Source of the DNA: Streptomyces antnestii | GTDB taxonomy: Bacteria > Actinomycetota > Actinomycetes > Streptomycetales > Streptomycetaceae | NCBI RefSeq assembly: GCF_004005495.1 | Contig: NZ_RZYA01000001.1 | Span: 372,001 to 436,000, forward strand | DNA length: 64,000 nucleotides | Direction: 5' to 3' | Shown here: piece by piece, positions 19,911 to 28,550 of the stretch | Numbering within the stretch: position 1 is the first letter of the stretch | How the letters are laid out: each line of letters opens with the position of its first letter | Translations under genes and position numbers: made by a program | Notes under the pieces: model-generated | The model's database searches: none | Told to the model about the DNA's origin: nothing | Seen by the model: only the letters and a program-made list of their open reading frames with translations

Positions 19911-21106
19911 GGCGACTCCTCACTCACAGAACGTGCGGTGGTGCCCAGCACGGCCGGGCGGTCCACGCGGAACGGGTTCGCGTCCAGGTCCGTCGGCTCG
20001 CCCAGCATCAGATTCCGCAGCAGCCGCCCCGTGCCCACGGACAGACCGATCCCGGCGCCCTCGTGACCGCCCGCGTGCCACAGGCCGTCGAGGCGCGGGT
20101 CGGCGCCGATGACGGGGAGATGGTCGGGGACGTACGGTCGGAAGCCGCCGTAGGCGCGCATCACCGCAGCCCCGGCCAGCGTCGGGAACAGGCGCAGGGC
20201 CTTCGCGGCGACGGCCGAGAGGACCTCGGGGCGCAGCCGGTCGTCGAAGCCGACCCGGCGGCGCGACGAGCCGATGAGCACGCTGCCGCCACGCGTGGAC
20301 TCCACGACCGCGGAGGTCTGCAGATCCCCGGCGCTGCTGCCGACCGCGCCCACGTAGTCGGCGTCGTAGACCTTGTGGAAGACCATCGGCGGCAGCGGGG
20401 CCGTCACGAGGACGTCGCCGCGGCGGGGTCGCACGTCGACCGGTGCGCCGAGTCGGGCCGACAGTTCGCCGGACCAGGGGCCGGCGGCGTTGACGAACCA
20501 GTCGGCCTCCAGCGGACCGGCCGAGGTGCGGACGCCGGTGATCCGGCCGCTCCGGGTGACCGCGCCGAGCACCTCGCAGCCCGTGCGCAGCGTGGCTCCC
20601 GCGGCCAGCGCGTCGCCGAGCAGGGCGGCGGCTGCTCCGGCGGGCTGCACCTGCGCGTCCTCGGGGTAGTGCAGGGCCGCCGTGTGCTCGCGGGTGGCGT
20701 ACGGCTCGGCCTCGGCGAGCGCTTCGGCGTCGAGGACGTCGGCGCGTACGCCCACCGCACGCTGGTCGGCGGCGAAGCGGGTCAGCCCGTCGGCGCCGGC
20801 GTCGGTGGTCGCGACGACGATGCCGCCCTTGGGCTCCCACTCCACGGCGTGCGCCGCGGCCACGGAGCGTTCGGCGACGCCGGCGAGCACCTGCGGCCAC
20901 AACGTCCTTGACAGCTGGGCCAGTTCCAGCTCCGGCCCCGGTCCCTTGTCGGAGACCAGTACGTTGCCCTCGCCGTGCGAGGTGGTCGCGGACGCCGCGC
21001 CGCCGCGGTCGACGACGGTGACCTCGAGTCCGGCCAGAGCCAGCTCGCGAGCGCAGGCGGCACCGACGATCCCGGCACCCAGCACCGCCACTCGTGTTCC
21101 GTTCAT
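19907..21106 (-). CDS. D-hydroxyproline dehydrogenase, DadA-like FAD subunit
   Basis: A glycine/D-amino-acid oxidase-type flavoprotein of 399 residues. It begins with the FAD-binding motif RVAVLGAGIVGAACARELALAG and ends with YGGFRPYVPDHLPVIG and LWHAGGHEGAGIGLSVGTG, typical of DAO/DadA proteins. It is the subunit that dehydrogenates the D-imino acid. ATG at 21106 is chosen because GGAGGG lies four bases upstream and the FAD motif begins at residue 5; a further in-frame ATG at 21136 would cross the operator. First structural gene of the hydroxyproline operon, 118 bp after the regulator. Confidence 0.87.
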   Translation of the reverse strand: MNGTRVAVLGAGIVGAACARELALAGLEVTVVDRGGAASATTSHGEGNVLVSDKGPGPELELAQLSRTLWPQVLAGVAERSVAAAHAVEWEPKGGIVVATTDAGADGLTRFAADQRAVGVRADVLDAEALAEAEPYATREHTAALHYPEDAQVQPAGAAAALLGDALAAGATLRTGCEVLGAVTRSGRITGVRTSAGPLEADWFVNAAGPWSGELSARLGAPVDVRPRRGDVLVTAPLPPMVFHKVYDADYVGAVGSSAGDLQTSAVVESTRGGSVLIGSSRRRVGFDDRLRPEVLSAVAAKALRLFPTLAGAAVMRAYGGFRPYVPDHLPVIGADPRLDGLWHAGGHEGAGIGLSVGTGRLLRNLMLGEPTDLDANPFRVDRPAVLGTTARSVSEESP

Positions 21107-21117
21107 CGAACCCTCCG

Positions 21118-21135
21118 TGTTCGGTAAAGCGAACA
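21118..21135. promoter_or_regulatory. Candidate operator of the hydroxyproline operon
   Basis: Perfect inverted repeat TGTTCG-N6-CGAACA, 12-29 bp upstream of the dehydrogenase subunit start. A one-mismatch relative lies in front of the regulator gene (21877-21892). This pairing suggests binding by the XRE-cupin regulator, but the site is not proven. Confidence 0.55.
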
Positions 21136-21224
21136 CCTGGAACGTACGGCGGGGGTTCAGAACGTGTCAACGGTCACGTCGGATCGATTTTCTCGGGCCG
21201 CCCCGACCGTGTGGTCAAGTGTGG

Positions 21225-21851
21225 TCACTCCGCCGCGGAAGCGGGTACGGGTGCGGAGGTGTCCAGGGTCGGATCCGACAGGTGGAGCCGCTGATCGGCC
21301 CGGTACTGCAGCAGGAGGACCGAGTGCACGTCGCCGTCGAGCGCTGTGTAGCTGTGCGGGGCCGCGGCGTCGAAGCCGACGTAGTCGCCCGGGCCCAGCT
21401 CCACCTCGTGCCCCTCGACCTGCACCCCGAGCCGGCCGGTCTGCACGATGGTGTGCTCGGTCCCGACATGGCCGAGCGACTCCTGCCGGCACTTCGCCCG
21501 TACCCGCTGGTCGAAGACCTCGAAGACGGCGTCTCCGGTCTCGATCCGCCGTAGTGGACGCAGATCGACGCCCTCGCCGCTGAGCACCTCCACCTCCTCG
21601 GCGCGGACCACGGTCAGGTCGCCGGGAGGGCGGGCGTCCAGGAGGTCGGAGACCGCCACCTCCAGGACGCGAGACAGGCTGAACACCGTCTCGATGGTGG
21701 GGTTCCCCGTGCCGGACTCCAGCTGCGACAGCGTCGCCTTGCCGATCTTCGAACGCCGGGACAGCTCGGAGATCGACAGCCCCCGCTCGGTCCTGGCCCG
21801 TCTCAGATTGGTGGCCAGCATGCCCCGGATCGACTTCGCGGAGTCGCTCAC
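21225..21851 (-). CDS. XRE family regulator with C-terminal cupin sensor
   Basis: 208 residues. The HTH is near residues 12-66 (LRRARTERGLSISELSRRSKIGKATLSQLESGTGNP). A cupin beta-barrel follows (about residues 110-195, with GRLGVQVEGHEVELGPGDYVGFDAAAPHSYTAL). This PuuR/SutR-like layout senses a small ligand in the cupin. It is read in the same direction as, and directly ahead of, the hydroxyproline genes, so it is the probable local controller; hydroxyproline or an intermediate is the likely ligand. Its start at 21851 is preceded by GAAGGGGAGAGA. Confidence 0.87.
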   Translation of the reverse strand: MSDSAKSIRGMLATNLRRARTERGLSISELSRRSKIGKATLSQLESGTGNPTIETVFSLSRVLEVAVSDLLDARPPGDLTVVRAEEVEVLSGEGVDLRPLRRIETGDAVFEVFDQRVRAKCRQESLGHVGTEHTIVQTGRLGVQVEGHEVELGPGDYVGFDAAAPHSYTALDGDVHSVLLLQYRADQRLHLSDPTLDTSAPVPASAAE

Positions 21852-21876
21852 GTCTCTCCCCTTCTCTTCGGTCTGC

Positions 21877-21892
21877 GTTCGATATAACGTAC
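21877..21892. promoter_or_regulatory. Second candidate operator, upstream of the XRE-cupin gene
   Basis: GTTCG-ATATAA-CGTAC has the same arms and six-base spacer as the site at 21118-21135 with one mismatch in the right arm. It lies 26-41 bp upstream of the regulator start, as expected for autoregulation. Confidence 0.45.
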
Positions 21893-22030
21893 GGGCGCAT
21901 CGTGTAGCCGTTCGCTATGCAGATCAGCATCGGGCTTGCCTCACAGGTCCGCAAGGACGTCGTCCGAGTGGGGCAGGCGGTGGTGGACGGCTGCTCGGGC
22001 ACGTGAGCACGGACGTGCAGAAAAAAAGGG

Positions 22031-22061
22031 TTGGCGTCGCGGCATGCCGGGCTCGTATGGT
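22031..22061 (+). promoter_or_regulatory. Possible promoter for the leader ORF and rsgA
   Basis: TTGGCG and TATGGT are separated by 19 bp, directly after a run of seven As (22021-22027), which is unusual in this GC-rich sequence. About 50 bp remain to the leader ORF ribosome binding site. The spacer is slightly long, so this is tentative. Confidence 0.3.
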
Positions 22062-22116
22062 CGCCACGCCGTCGAGTGAGCATGACCGCTCGCACACACA
22101 GGAGGTGAGGACCGTG

Positions 22117-22188
22117 ATGACTGTCGTTGAGCTGGGCGTTGCCCGGATCCAGAAGTTCGTCCATCCCACCCCTGTGGTCTCCGGCTGA
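22117..22188 (+). CDS. Small leader ORF (23 codons) upstream of rsgA
   Basis: It encodes MTVVELGVARIQKFVHPTP plus four more residues. A very strong ribosome binding site, AGGAGGTGAGG, lies six bases before the ATG (a GTG immediately before the ATG is an alternative start). The 62 bp to rsgA hold a short hairpin with GTGCG/CGCAC arms (near 22204-22219). The region has no other gene on either strand. The peptide is not recognised. It may be a translated leader that controls rsgA or simply a tiny protein. Confidence 0.45.
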   Translation: MTVVELGVARIQKFVHPTPVVSG

Positions 22189-22250
22189 TCCGTTCTCTTT
22201 CGTGTGCGCCGACGCGCACCCGGTCGGGGCCACCCTGTGAAGGGTTCCCC

Positions 22251-23381
22251 TTGAATTCCTCTTCTTCTCCGTTCTCTTCTGCTTCGTTCTCTTCTGCTTC
22301 GCCGCACCCGCTCGCCGCGTACGGCTGGGACGCGGAACGCGAGTCGGAGTTCGTTCCGTACGCCGGGCAGGGCCTCCTGCCCGGACGTGTCGTCCGGGTC
22401 GACCGCGGGCAGTGCGACGTCGTCACCGCCGACGGCGTCGTCCGCGCCGACACAGAGTTCGTCGTCCCCCGCGACCCGATGAAGGTCGTGTGCACGGGCG
22501 ACTGGGTCGCGCTCGACCCCGAAGGCGCCGATCCGCGCTATGTGCGGACGCTCCTGCCGCGCCGTACGGCGTTCGTGCGGTCCACGTCGTCGAAGCGGTC
22601 GGAGGGCCAGATCCTCGCGGCCAACGTCGACCACGCGGTGATCGCCGTCTCGCTCGCCGCGGCACTCGACCTCGGACGCATCGAACGGTTCCTGGCCCTC
22701 GCCTGGGAGTCCGGCGCCCAGCCCGTCGTCGTCCTCACCAAGGCCGACCTCGTCCCGGACGCCGTGACCACCGCGTATCTCGTGGCCGATGCGGAGGCGG
22801 CGGCGCCCGGCGTCCAGGTCCTCGCGGTCAGCGCCGAGCGGGGCGAAGGCATGGACGTCCTCGCCGCGCTCCTCGGCGGCGGCACGTCCGTACTCCTCGG
22901 CCAGTCCGGAGCGGGCAAGTCGACGCTCGCGAACGCGCTGGCCGGCGCCGACGTCATGGACGTGCACGCGGTCCGTGACGTCGACGGCAAGGGCCGCCAC
23001 ACCACGACCACCCGCAACCTCCTGGTCCTGCCCGCCGGCGGCGTCCTGATCGACACCCCCGGTCTGCGCGGCGTCGGCCTCTACGACGCCGAGGCCGGGG
23101 TCGGGCAGGTCTTCGCCGAGATCGAGGCCCTGGCCGAGGGGTGCAGGTTCCATGACTGCGCCCACGACGCCGAGCCGGGCTGCGCCGTGCTCGCTGCGCT
23201 CGGGGACGGGACCCTTGCGCAACGCCGACTCGACAGTTACCGGAAGCTTCTGCGTGAGAATCGGCGGCTGGCCGCGCGCACGGATGCGCGGCTGCGGGAT
23301 GAGATGCGGCGGGTTTGGAAGATGCGGGGTGCGCAGGGACGCGCCGCTATGGAGGCGAAGCGGGGCGGGTGGCCTCTGTAG
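22251..23381 (+). CDS. rsgA: Ribosome small subunit-dependent GTPase A
   Basis: A 376-residue circularly permuted GTPase that assists late 30S subunit maturation. An OB fold (residues ~45-110) is followed by the GTPase with motifs in permuted order: VLTKADL (G4), then SAER (G5), LLGQSGAGKSTLANAL (P loop, G1), GRHTTTTRNL (G2) and LIDTPGLRG (G3). The C-terminal zinc region CRFHDCAHDAEPGCAV holds the Cys/His ligands. It begins with TTG at 22251, preceded by AAGGG at seven bases. The first ~20 residues are a Ser-rich stretch with codon runs of TCT/TTC, unlike the rest of the gene. No partner gene is coupled downstream. Confidence 0.9.
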   Translation: MNSSSSPFSSASFSSASPHPLAAYGWDAERESEFVPYAGQGLLPGRVVRVDRGQCDVVTADGVVRADTEFVVPRDPMKVVCTGDWVALDPEGADPRYVRTLLPRRTAFVRSTSSKRSEGQILAANVDHAVIAVSLAAALDLGRIERFLALAWESGAQPVVVLTKADLVPDAVTTAYLVADAEAAAPGVQVLAVSAERGEGMDVLAALLGGGTSVLLGQSGAGKSTLANALAGADVMDVHAVRDVDGKGRHTTTTRNLLVLPAGGVLIDTPGLRGVGLYDAEAGVGQVFAEIEALAEGCRFHDCAHDAEPGCAVLAALGDGTLAQRRLDSYRKLLRENRRLAARTDARLRDEMRRVWKMRGAQGRAAMEAKRGGWPL

Positions 23382-23414
23382 GGTGCGGCTTTCGTCGTGG
23401 CTGATCGCGCAGTT

Positions 23415-23502
23415 CCCCGCGCCCCTGAAGGCGAGCGGCTTCGCCGCTCGGCCTTCATCGGGGAAATGCGGCACGCAGTGCCTGCATTTCAGGGGCGCGG
23501 GG
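23415..23502. repeat. Palindromic intergenic repeat (REP-like)
   Basis: Outer arms CCCCGCGCCCCTGAA (23415-23429) and TTCAGGGGCGCGGGG (23488-23502) are perfect complements. Nested inside is a hairpin CGAGCGGC-TTC-GCCGCTCG (23432-23450) and a smaller one. The sequence CGCAGTTCCCCGCGCCCCTGA is of a kind I know as frequently dispersed between streptomycete genes. The element could also serve as terminator of rsgA. Confidence 0.75.
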
Positions 23503-23629
23503 CCGTGTCCATCAGCGGCTCCGCCGCGGGGCGCGACCAGCCCCCACCGACCCGCAGTCGACGCCGCACCCAACGCCCTGTCCGATTTCCGCCAGCCGAG
23601 CGCCCCCGTACGCGTTCACACTGGTACAC

Positions 23630-25039
23630 ATGAGCGCAGAAGAAGACACCCGCTATGAAGCCGTCCGCAGTCGTGACGCGCGCTTCGACGGGGAGTTCTT
23701 CTTCGCCGTCGAGACGACCGGGATCTACTGCCGCCCCAGCTGCCCCGCCGTGACGCCCAAACGCAAGAACGTCCGCTACTACGCCACCGCCGCGGCGGCG
23801 CAGGGCTCCGGGTTCCGGGCCTGCCGCCGCTGCCGGCCCGACGCCGTGCCGGGTTCGGCCGACTGGAACGTGCGCGCCGACGTCGTGGGGCGCGCCATGC
23901 GCATGATCGGCGACGGAGTCGTCGACCGCGAGGGCGTCGCCGGGCTCGCCGTGCGCCTCGGGTACAGCGCCCGCCAGGTGCAGCGCCAGCTGACCACCGA
24001 GCTGGGTGCCGGCCCCGTCGCCCTGGCCCGCGCCCAGCGCGCCCACACCGCGCGCGTCCTGCTCCAGACGACCGGCCTGCCGATCACGGAGATCGCGTTC
24101 GCCGCGGGCTTCGCGAGCGTGCGGCAGTTCAATGACACGATCCGCGCGGTGTACGCCCGTACGCCCACGGAGCTGCGCGGCGAGGCCCCCGCGAGCCGGG
24201 CCACCGCCACCGCGGCCGGGATCCCCCTGCGCCTCGCCCACCGCGGCCCGTACCAGGCCCGCCCCCTCTTCGACATGCTCGCCCGCGAGGCCCTGGACGG
24301 CGTCGAGGAGATGACCGGCACCCCGGGCACCCGCACCTACCGCCGGACCCTGCGCCTGCCCTACGGCACCGGCGTCGTCTCCGTCGACGAGCGGACCCGT
24401 GCCACGCCCGCGAGCCGCGCCGCCCACCACGGCGGCTGGCTCGACGCCCGCATCCACCTCACCGACCTGCGCGACCTCACGACGGCGGTGGGGCGCCTGC
24501 GCCGCCTCTTCGACCTGGACAGCGACCCGTACGCGATCGACGAGCGCCTCGGCGCCGACCCGGCGCTCGCCCCGCTCGTCGCCGCCCGGCCCGGCCTGCG
24601 CTCGCCGGGCGCCGCCGACCCCGACGAACTCGCCGTACGGCTCCTCGTCGGACCCGCGGCGGCGGCACGGCTCGTCGAGCGGTACGCGAAAGCCCTCGAC
24701 GCACCCTGCGGCGCGCTCACCCATGTCTTTCCCGCGCCGGACGACCTCGCGGGCGAACCGGGACCCCTCGGCGCGCTCGCCACCGCCCTCGCCGACGGCG
24801 CCCTGCGCCTCGACCCGGGCGCCGACCGCGACGACGCCGAGAGCGCCCTGCGCGCCCTGCCCGGCGTCGACGCCCGCACCGCCGCCCTCATCCGCATGCG
24901 GTCCCTCGCCGACCCGGACGTGGCCCTCCCCGGCGAGGACCAGGACCAGGACCCGGTGCCGGACACCTGGCGCCCCTGGCGCACGTACGCACAGCAACAC
25001 CTCTGGACACAGCGACAGTTGGAGAAGACGACATCATGA
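23630..25039 (+). CDS. Ada-type regulator fused to AlkA DNA glycosylase
   Basis: 469 residues in three parts. The N-terminal Ada domain has the four zinc ligands C34, C38, C65, C68 (GIYCRPSCPA, FRACRRCRP), of which C34 should accept methyl groups from DNA phosphotriesters. An AraC-type double HTH follows (~residues 78-180). The rest is an AlkA-like 3-methyladenine glycosylase with a helix-hairpin-helix (LRALPGVDARTAALIRMR) and the downstream catalytic Asp region (DPDVALPGED). It senses and repairs alkylation damage. There is no clear ribosome binding site before the ATG, so the mRNA may be leaderless. ATGA overlap couples it to the ogt gene. Confidence 0.9.
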   Translation: MSAEEDTRYEAVRSRDARFDGEFFFAVETTGIYCRPSCPAVTPKRKNVRYYATAAAAQGSGFRACRRCRPDAVPGSADWNVRADVVGRAMRMIGDGVVDREGVAGLAVRLGYSARQVQRQLTTELGAGPVALARAQRAHTARVLLQTTGLPITEIAFAAGFASVRQFNDTIRAVYARTPTELRGEAPASRATATAAGIPLRLAHRGPYQARPLFDMLAREALDGVEEMTGTPGTRTYRRTLRLPYGTGVVSVDERTRATPASRAAHHGGWLDARIHLTDLRDLTTAVGRLRRLFDLDSDPYAIDERLGADPALAPLVAARPGLRSPGAADPDELAVRLLVGPAAAARLVERYAKALDAPCGALTHVFPAPDDLAGEPGPLGALATALADGALRLDPGADRDDAESALRALPGVDARTAALIRMRSLADPDVALPGEDQDQDPVPDTWRPWRTYAQQHLWTQRQLEKTTS

Positions 25040-25524
25040 CCACGTACTACACCGTCATCGAGAGCCCCGTCGGTGAACTCCTGCTCACCGGCGACGAGTC
25101 GGGCGCCCTCACCTCCCTGTCCGTGCCCGGCCAGAAGGGCGGCCGCACGGTGCAGCCCGGGTGGCGCCGCGCGCCCGAACGGTTCACGGACGCCGAGGAA
25201 CAGCTCGCCGCCTACTTCGCGGGTGAACTCAAGGAGTTCCACCTGGAGTTCAGCACGGAGGGCACCGAGTTCCGCGAGAAGGTGTGGGCCGCACTCGACG
25301 CCGTGCCGTACGGCGCGACCACCACGTACGGGGCCGTCGCCGCGAGCATCGGCGCCTCCCGCGCCGCCGTCCGTGCCATCGGCGGCGCGATCGGCGCCAA
25401 CCCGCTCCTCATCGTCCGCCCCTGCCACCGCGTGATCGGGGCCGACGGCTCCCTCACCGGCTACGCGGGCGGCCTGGAGCGCAAGCAGCACCTCCTCGCC
25501 CTGGAGACGGGCCGGGCGTCATGA
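25036..25524 (+). CDS. ogt: Methylated-DNA--protein-cysteine methyltransferase
   Basis: 162 residues. The suicidal acceptor cysteine is C130 in the signature RPCHRVIG, with the HTH-like segment YGAVAASIGASRAAVRAIGGAIGANP before it. It removes the methyl group from O6-methylguanine in one irreversible step. It overlaps the Ada-AlkA gene by four bases. Together the two proteins cover the functions of E. coli Ada plus AlkA, only split differently between the chains. The gene ends almost touching the convergent GH95-like gene. Confidence 0.92.
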   Translation: MTTYYTVIESPVGELLLTGDESGALTSLSVPGQKGGRTVQPGWRRAPERFTDAEEQLAAYFAGELKEFHLEFSTEGTEFREKVWAALDAVPYGATTTYGAVAASIGASRAAVRAIGGAIGANPLLIVRPCHRVIGADGSLTGYAGGLERKQHLLALETGRAS

Positions 25525-25525
25525 C

Positions 25526-27862
25526 TCAGGCCGGCAGCCCCCACCTCGCCGCCGCCGCGTTCGGCTTCACCGGTTCGATCGTCAGCTCGGGCCGGTCGCC
25601 GCGCGCCGTGACCAGCGCCGACTCGCCCTCGCCCAGGGTGATGCGGATCGCGCCGTCGCCCGCGTCCTCGTAGGGGAGCGGCTTGCCGCGTCCGTCGCGT
25701 ACGTCGACCGCGCCCGCGATGCCGTGCCGCACCACGCACGGCGCGCCCGCCTCGCTCACGAGCCGCACCCACCGCGTCACACCGCCCTCGCGCACCGCGC
25801 TCAGCAGGAACGCGCCCTGCGTACGGAAGTCGTGCACGGAGAGATCCGCCCAGGCGGCCGGGAGCGCGGGGAAGACGCGGATGACGCCGCCCCACGACTG
25901 GCACACCATGTCGTGCAGCGACTGCGCCGCCGACAGGGGTGTCTCGATGACCGGGCCCGACTCCTTGTACATGGTGTTGGCCTGGATGAAACGGGACATC
26001 AGCTGGCCCAGGTACTTCAGCGCGTCGTCGCCCTTGCCGAGCAGCGCCGACATCGAGGCCGCGCCCGTGAACGTATAGCCCTGCAGTGCGCCCTCGAAGC
26101 CGACCCAGTGCGCCAACGACTTCTCGATCAGGGCGAGTTCCTCGGGTGTGCGGCCGGTCAGCTCGTACAGGGGGTAGACGGCCAGCATGTGTGAGTAGTG
26201 GCGGTGGGACTTCGCGAAGGGGATGTCCGCGCCGATCATGAACCCGTCGGCGTTGGTCGGGTACGCGACACGCCTGGCCAGGACCTCACGCCAGCGCGGC
26301 GCCAACTCGTCGTCGATGCCGAGGAGTTCGCAGGATTCGAGCAGGGTCCGGCAGCCCCAGGTCAGGAGCATCAGGTCGTAGTTGCAGTCGCGGGTGTTGC
26401 CGCCGTACTCGGGCGAGAAGGTGGCCGGGAGGTGCAGCTTGCCGTCGGCGCCGGGCTCCAGGAAGTGCAGGTAGTAGTTGATCGCCTTGCGCAGCAGCGG
26501 GTACAGGACGTCGCGCAGGATCTTCTCGTCCATGGTGTGGCGGTAGCTCAGCCATACGTTGTGCAGCGCCCAGGTGAGGTTGCCGACCTCGGGGGTCGGG
26601 GTGCTCTGCCCGGGGATGCCGACGCCGTAGCCCTGCGCGTTGCTCGTCGCGCCGCCGTTCACGAGGTGGATGTCGGTGGTGCGCGGGATGCCGAGCGAGT
26701 CGGCGCGGTAGGGGGCGGCCATCTCGGCGCCGAGGTTGTCCCGGAACTCGCCGAGCGCCCGTGTCACGGCGTCGAGTTCGAGGTGGTTGGAGCCGTGGAT
26801 CAGCCAGTACTCCAGCTGCACGTTGAGGTTCCACCAGGTCGCGGGCCACGGCGTCGGCTCCAGCCAGGGGCCGCTGGTCGCCATCACGGGCGCGTCCCGG
26901 CGGGCCGCCGACGCCGTCTTGTAGAGCTGGATCCAGTAGAACCGCTGGATACGGGCGTCGGGCACGGACAGGAAACTCTTCCGGTAGTACGCGTGCCACC
27001 AGGCGCGATGGGGGACCGCCAGGGCGTCGTACGGGAGTCTGGCCGCGGCCCGCACCGCCGCGAGCGCCCGGTCGAGGGCGGTGGACTTCGGGAAGGAGTG
27101 CGCCACGTTCACGTAGAGCGTCCGCCGGTCGCCGCGTGTGCGTTCCTGCCAGGCGGTGACGTGCTGGCCGCCGGACAGGAGCGGCTGGACGGCGGCCGGG
27201 ATCCCGTCGTACTCGGCGAGTTGCGCGGGCGGGTTGGCCTCGTAACCGGCCGGGATCGGCTGGAACCCGGCGCGCGGGCTGATCGCCTTCGCGGGGTGGA
27301 AGACCCAGGCGAAGCCGCGCTCGCCCTCGGACGGGGTGACCTCGACGGCGAGGACGGAGAGCGCGTCGGTGACCTGCGCACGGATCGTCAGGGTGCCCCG
27401 GTCGGTGGTGAGGGTGCCGGTCAGTTCCGCGTCGCGCAGGCGCAGGCGCCAGTCGAGGGCGGTGATCGTGCCGACGGGTTCGAGCGTGAAGTAGCCGATG
27501 GGCAGCCGCGCCAGACCGAACAGGGAGCCGAACTCGGGGCGGTGGTCCTGGACCTCGGAGTGCTGGACGTTGAAGCGGATCGCGTTCTTCCCGGGCTCCT
27601 GGTAGATCCCGGAGCCGAGCAGGCCGTTGCCCAGGTACGGGCCCTCGTACCAGGTCTTCGGCATCTTCTGCCAGACGAGGTCGGCGTCGTCGAGGACGGT
27701 GCGCCAGGCGTCCTCGGAGGGAGTGCTCAGGGGTGCTGCGGGGGGCGTGGGCGCCGCGGCGGGGGTGGCGGCGGTGGCCTGTGCCGGAATTCCGCCGACG
27801 AGTGCGGTCCCGCCGAGCGCGGATCCCGTGGCGAGCAGGGTTCTTCTGGACGGTCCTGACAT
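25526..27862 (-). CDS. Tat-exported glycoside hydrolase, GH95-like
   Basis: A large enzyme of 778 residues with a twin-arginine signal peptide (SRRTLLATGSALGG followed by an Ala-rich stretch to about residue 32), so it is secreted folded. An N-terminal beta-sandwich (residues ~50-270, GNGLLGSGIYQEPGKNAIRFN) leads into an (alpha/alpha)6 barrel. Motifs such as WWNLNVQLEYWLIHGSNH and HYSHMLAVYPLYELTG, and a C-terminal beta domain, fit the GH95 alpha-L-fucosidase/galactosidase clan. Substrate specificity cannot be fixed. Start 27862 puts the twin arginine at residues 5-6. It appears monocistronic. Confidence 0.75.
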   Translation of the reverse strand: MSGPSRRTLLATGSALGGTALVGGIPAQATAATPAAAPTPPAAPLSTPSEDAWRTVLDDADLVWQKMPKTWYEGPYLGNGLLGSGIYQEPGKNAIRFNVQHSEVQDHRPEFGSLFGLARLPIGYFTLEPVGTITALDWRLRLRDAELTGTLTTDRGTLTIRAQVTDALSVLAVEVTPSEGERGFAWVFHPAKAISPRAGFQPIPAGYEANPPAQLAEYDGIPAAVQPLLSGGQHVTAWQERTRGDRRTLYVNVAHSFPKSTALDRALAAVRAAARLPYDALAVPHRAWWHAYYRKSFLSVPDARIQRFYWIQLYKTASAARRDAPVMATSGPWLEPTPWPATWWNLNVQLEYWLIHGSNHLELDAVTRALGEFRDNLGAEMAAPYRADSLGIPRTTDIHLVNGGATSNAQGYGVGIPGQSTPTPEVGNLTWALHNVWLSYRHTMDEKILRDVLYPLLRKAINYYLHFLEPGADGKLHLPATFSPEYGGNTRDCNYDLMLLTWGCRTLLESCELLGIDDELAPRWREVLARRVAYPTNADGFMIGADIPFAKSHRHYSHMLAVYPLYELTGRTPEELALIEKSLAHWVGFEGALQGYTFTGAASMSALLGKGDDALKYLGQLMSRFIQANTMYKESGPVIETPLSAAQSLHDMVCQSWGGVIRVFPALPAAWADLSVHDFRTQGAFLLSAVREGGVTRWVRLVSEAGAPCVVRHGIAGAVDVRDGRGKPLPYEDAGDGAIRITLGEGESALVTARGDRPELTIEPVKPNAAAARWGLPA

Positions 27863-28067
27863 GACGCGGCCTCCAGGGCGGCGATTCACCAATTCATCGG
27901 ATTCAACAGATTCATCGGAGCTATTCCCTGCGGAAAGCTAGAGATGAGACGAGGGCGCGTCAATATGGCGAGAGAGATCCGATGTGGCGCGGGCTATGTG
28001 GATGCCGTACGTGTATGTGAACCGGGTGGCCGGCGGTGCCTGGCCGGTCGTGCCCGGCCGGCGGTGC

Positions 28068-28550
28068 CTAGCCCCAGATCACGGCCCCCAGCCAGGCGCC
28101 GAAGATCAGCAGGCAGGCGAAGAGTTCGGCGAGGACGCTGGAGCCGCCGGCCCGCATGGCCGTGCGCGTGGAGGCCACGGCGTCGCCGTGCCCGCCCAGG
28201 CGCAGCCGCTCGCAGAGGTAGATCCCCACGACGAACCCCGGGATCGATCCGATCACCGGGATCACGCAGAACCCCACGAGGGCTCCGGCGCCCGCCCATA
28301 TCGCGGTCCGGCGCGTGGCGCCGCTCTCGCGCAGGCGGCGCGGCGGCAGCTGCAGGCGCAGCACCTGGGAGGCGAGCAGGACGGCCGTGGCGCCGACCAG
28401 GACGCCCCAGGCCAGACCGTTCGGGTCCTGGAGCGACCACACGAGGACCGCGGCCCACACGAGCCACGACCCGGGCACGCCGGGCACGAGCACACCGCAC
28501 AGGCCGAGCAGCATCACCACTCCTGTCACCAGGAGTTCCCACACGCCCAT
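28068..28550 (-). CDS. DUF456 family membrane protein
   Basis: 160 residues with four hydrophobic segments. The glycine-zipper-like segment between the middle helices (VGFCVIPVIGSIPGFVVGIYLCERL) is characteristic of DUF456. N-terminal MGVWELLVTGVVMLLGLCGVLVPGVPG is the usual start, so the ATG at 28550 is preferred over the open frame upstream. The ribosome binding site is weak. The function of the family is unknown. It stands alone on the minus strand. Confidence 0.8.
   Translation of the reverse strand: MGVWELLVTGVVMLLGLCGVLVPGVPGSWLVWAAVLVWSLQDPNGLAWGVLVGATAVLLASQVLRLQLPPRRLRESGATRRTAIWAGAGALVGFCVIPVIGSIPGFVVGIYLCERLRLGGHGDAVASTRTAMRAGGSSVLAELFACLLIFGAWLGAVIWG

Noticed and set aside
21917..22006. 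29-codon ORF (MQISIGLASQVRKD...) upstream of the rsgA leader
   Set aside because: No ribosome binding site precedes its ATG, and it lies in the regulator's promoter region.
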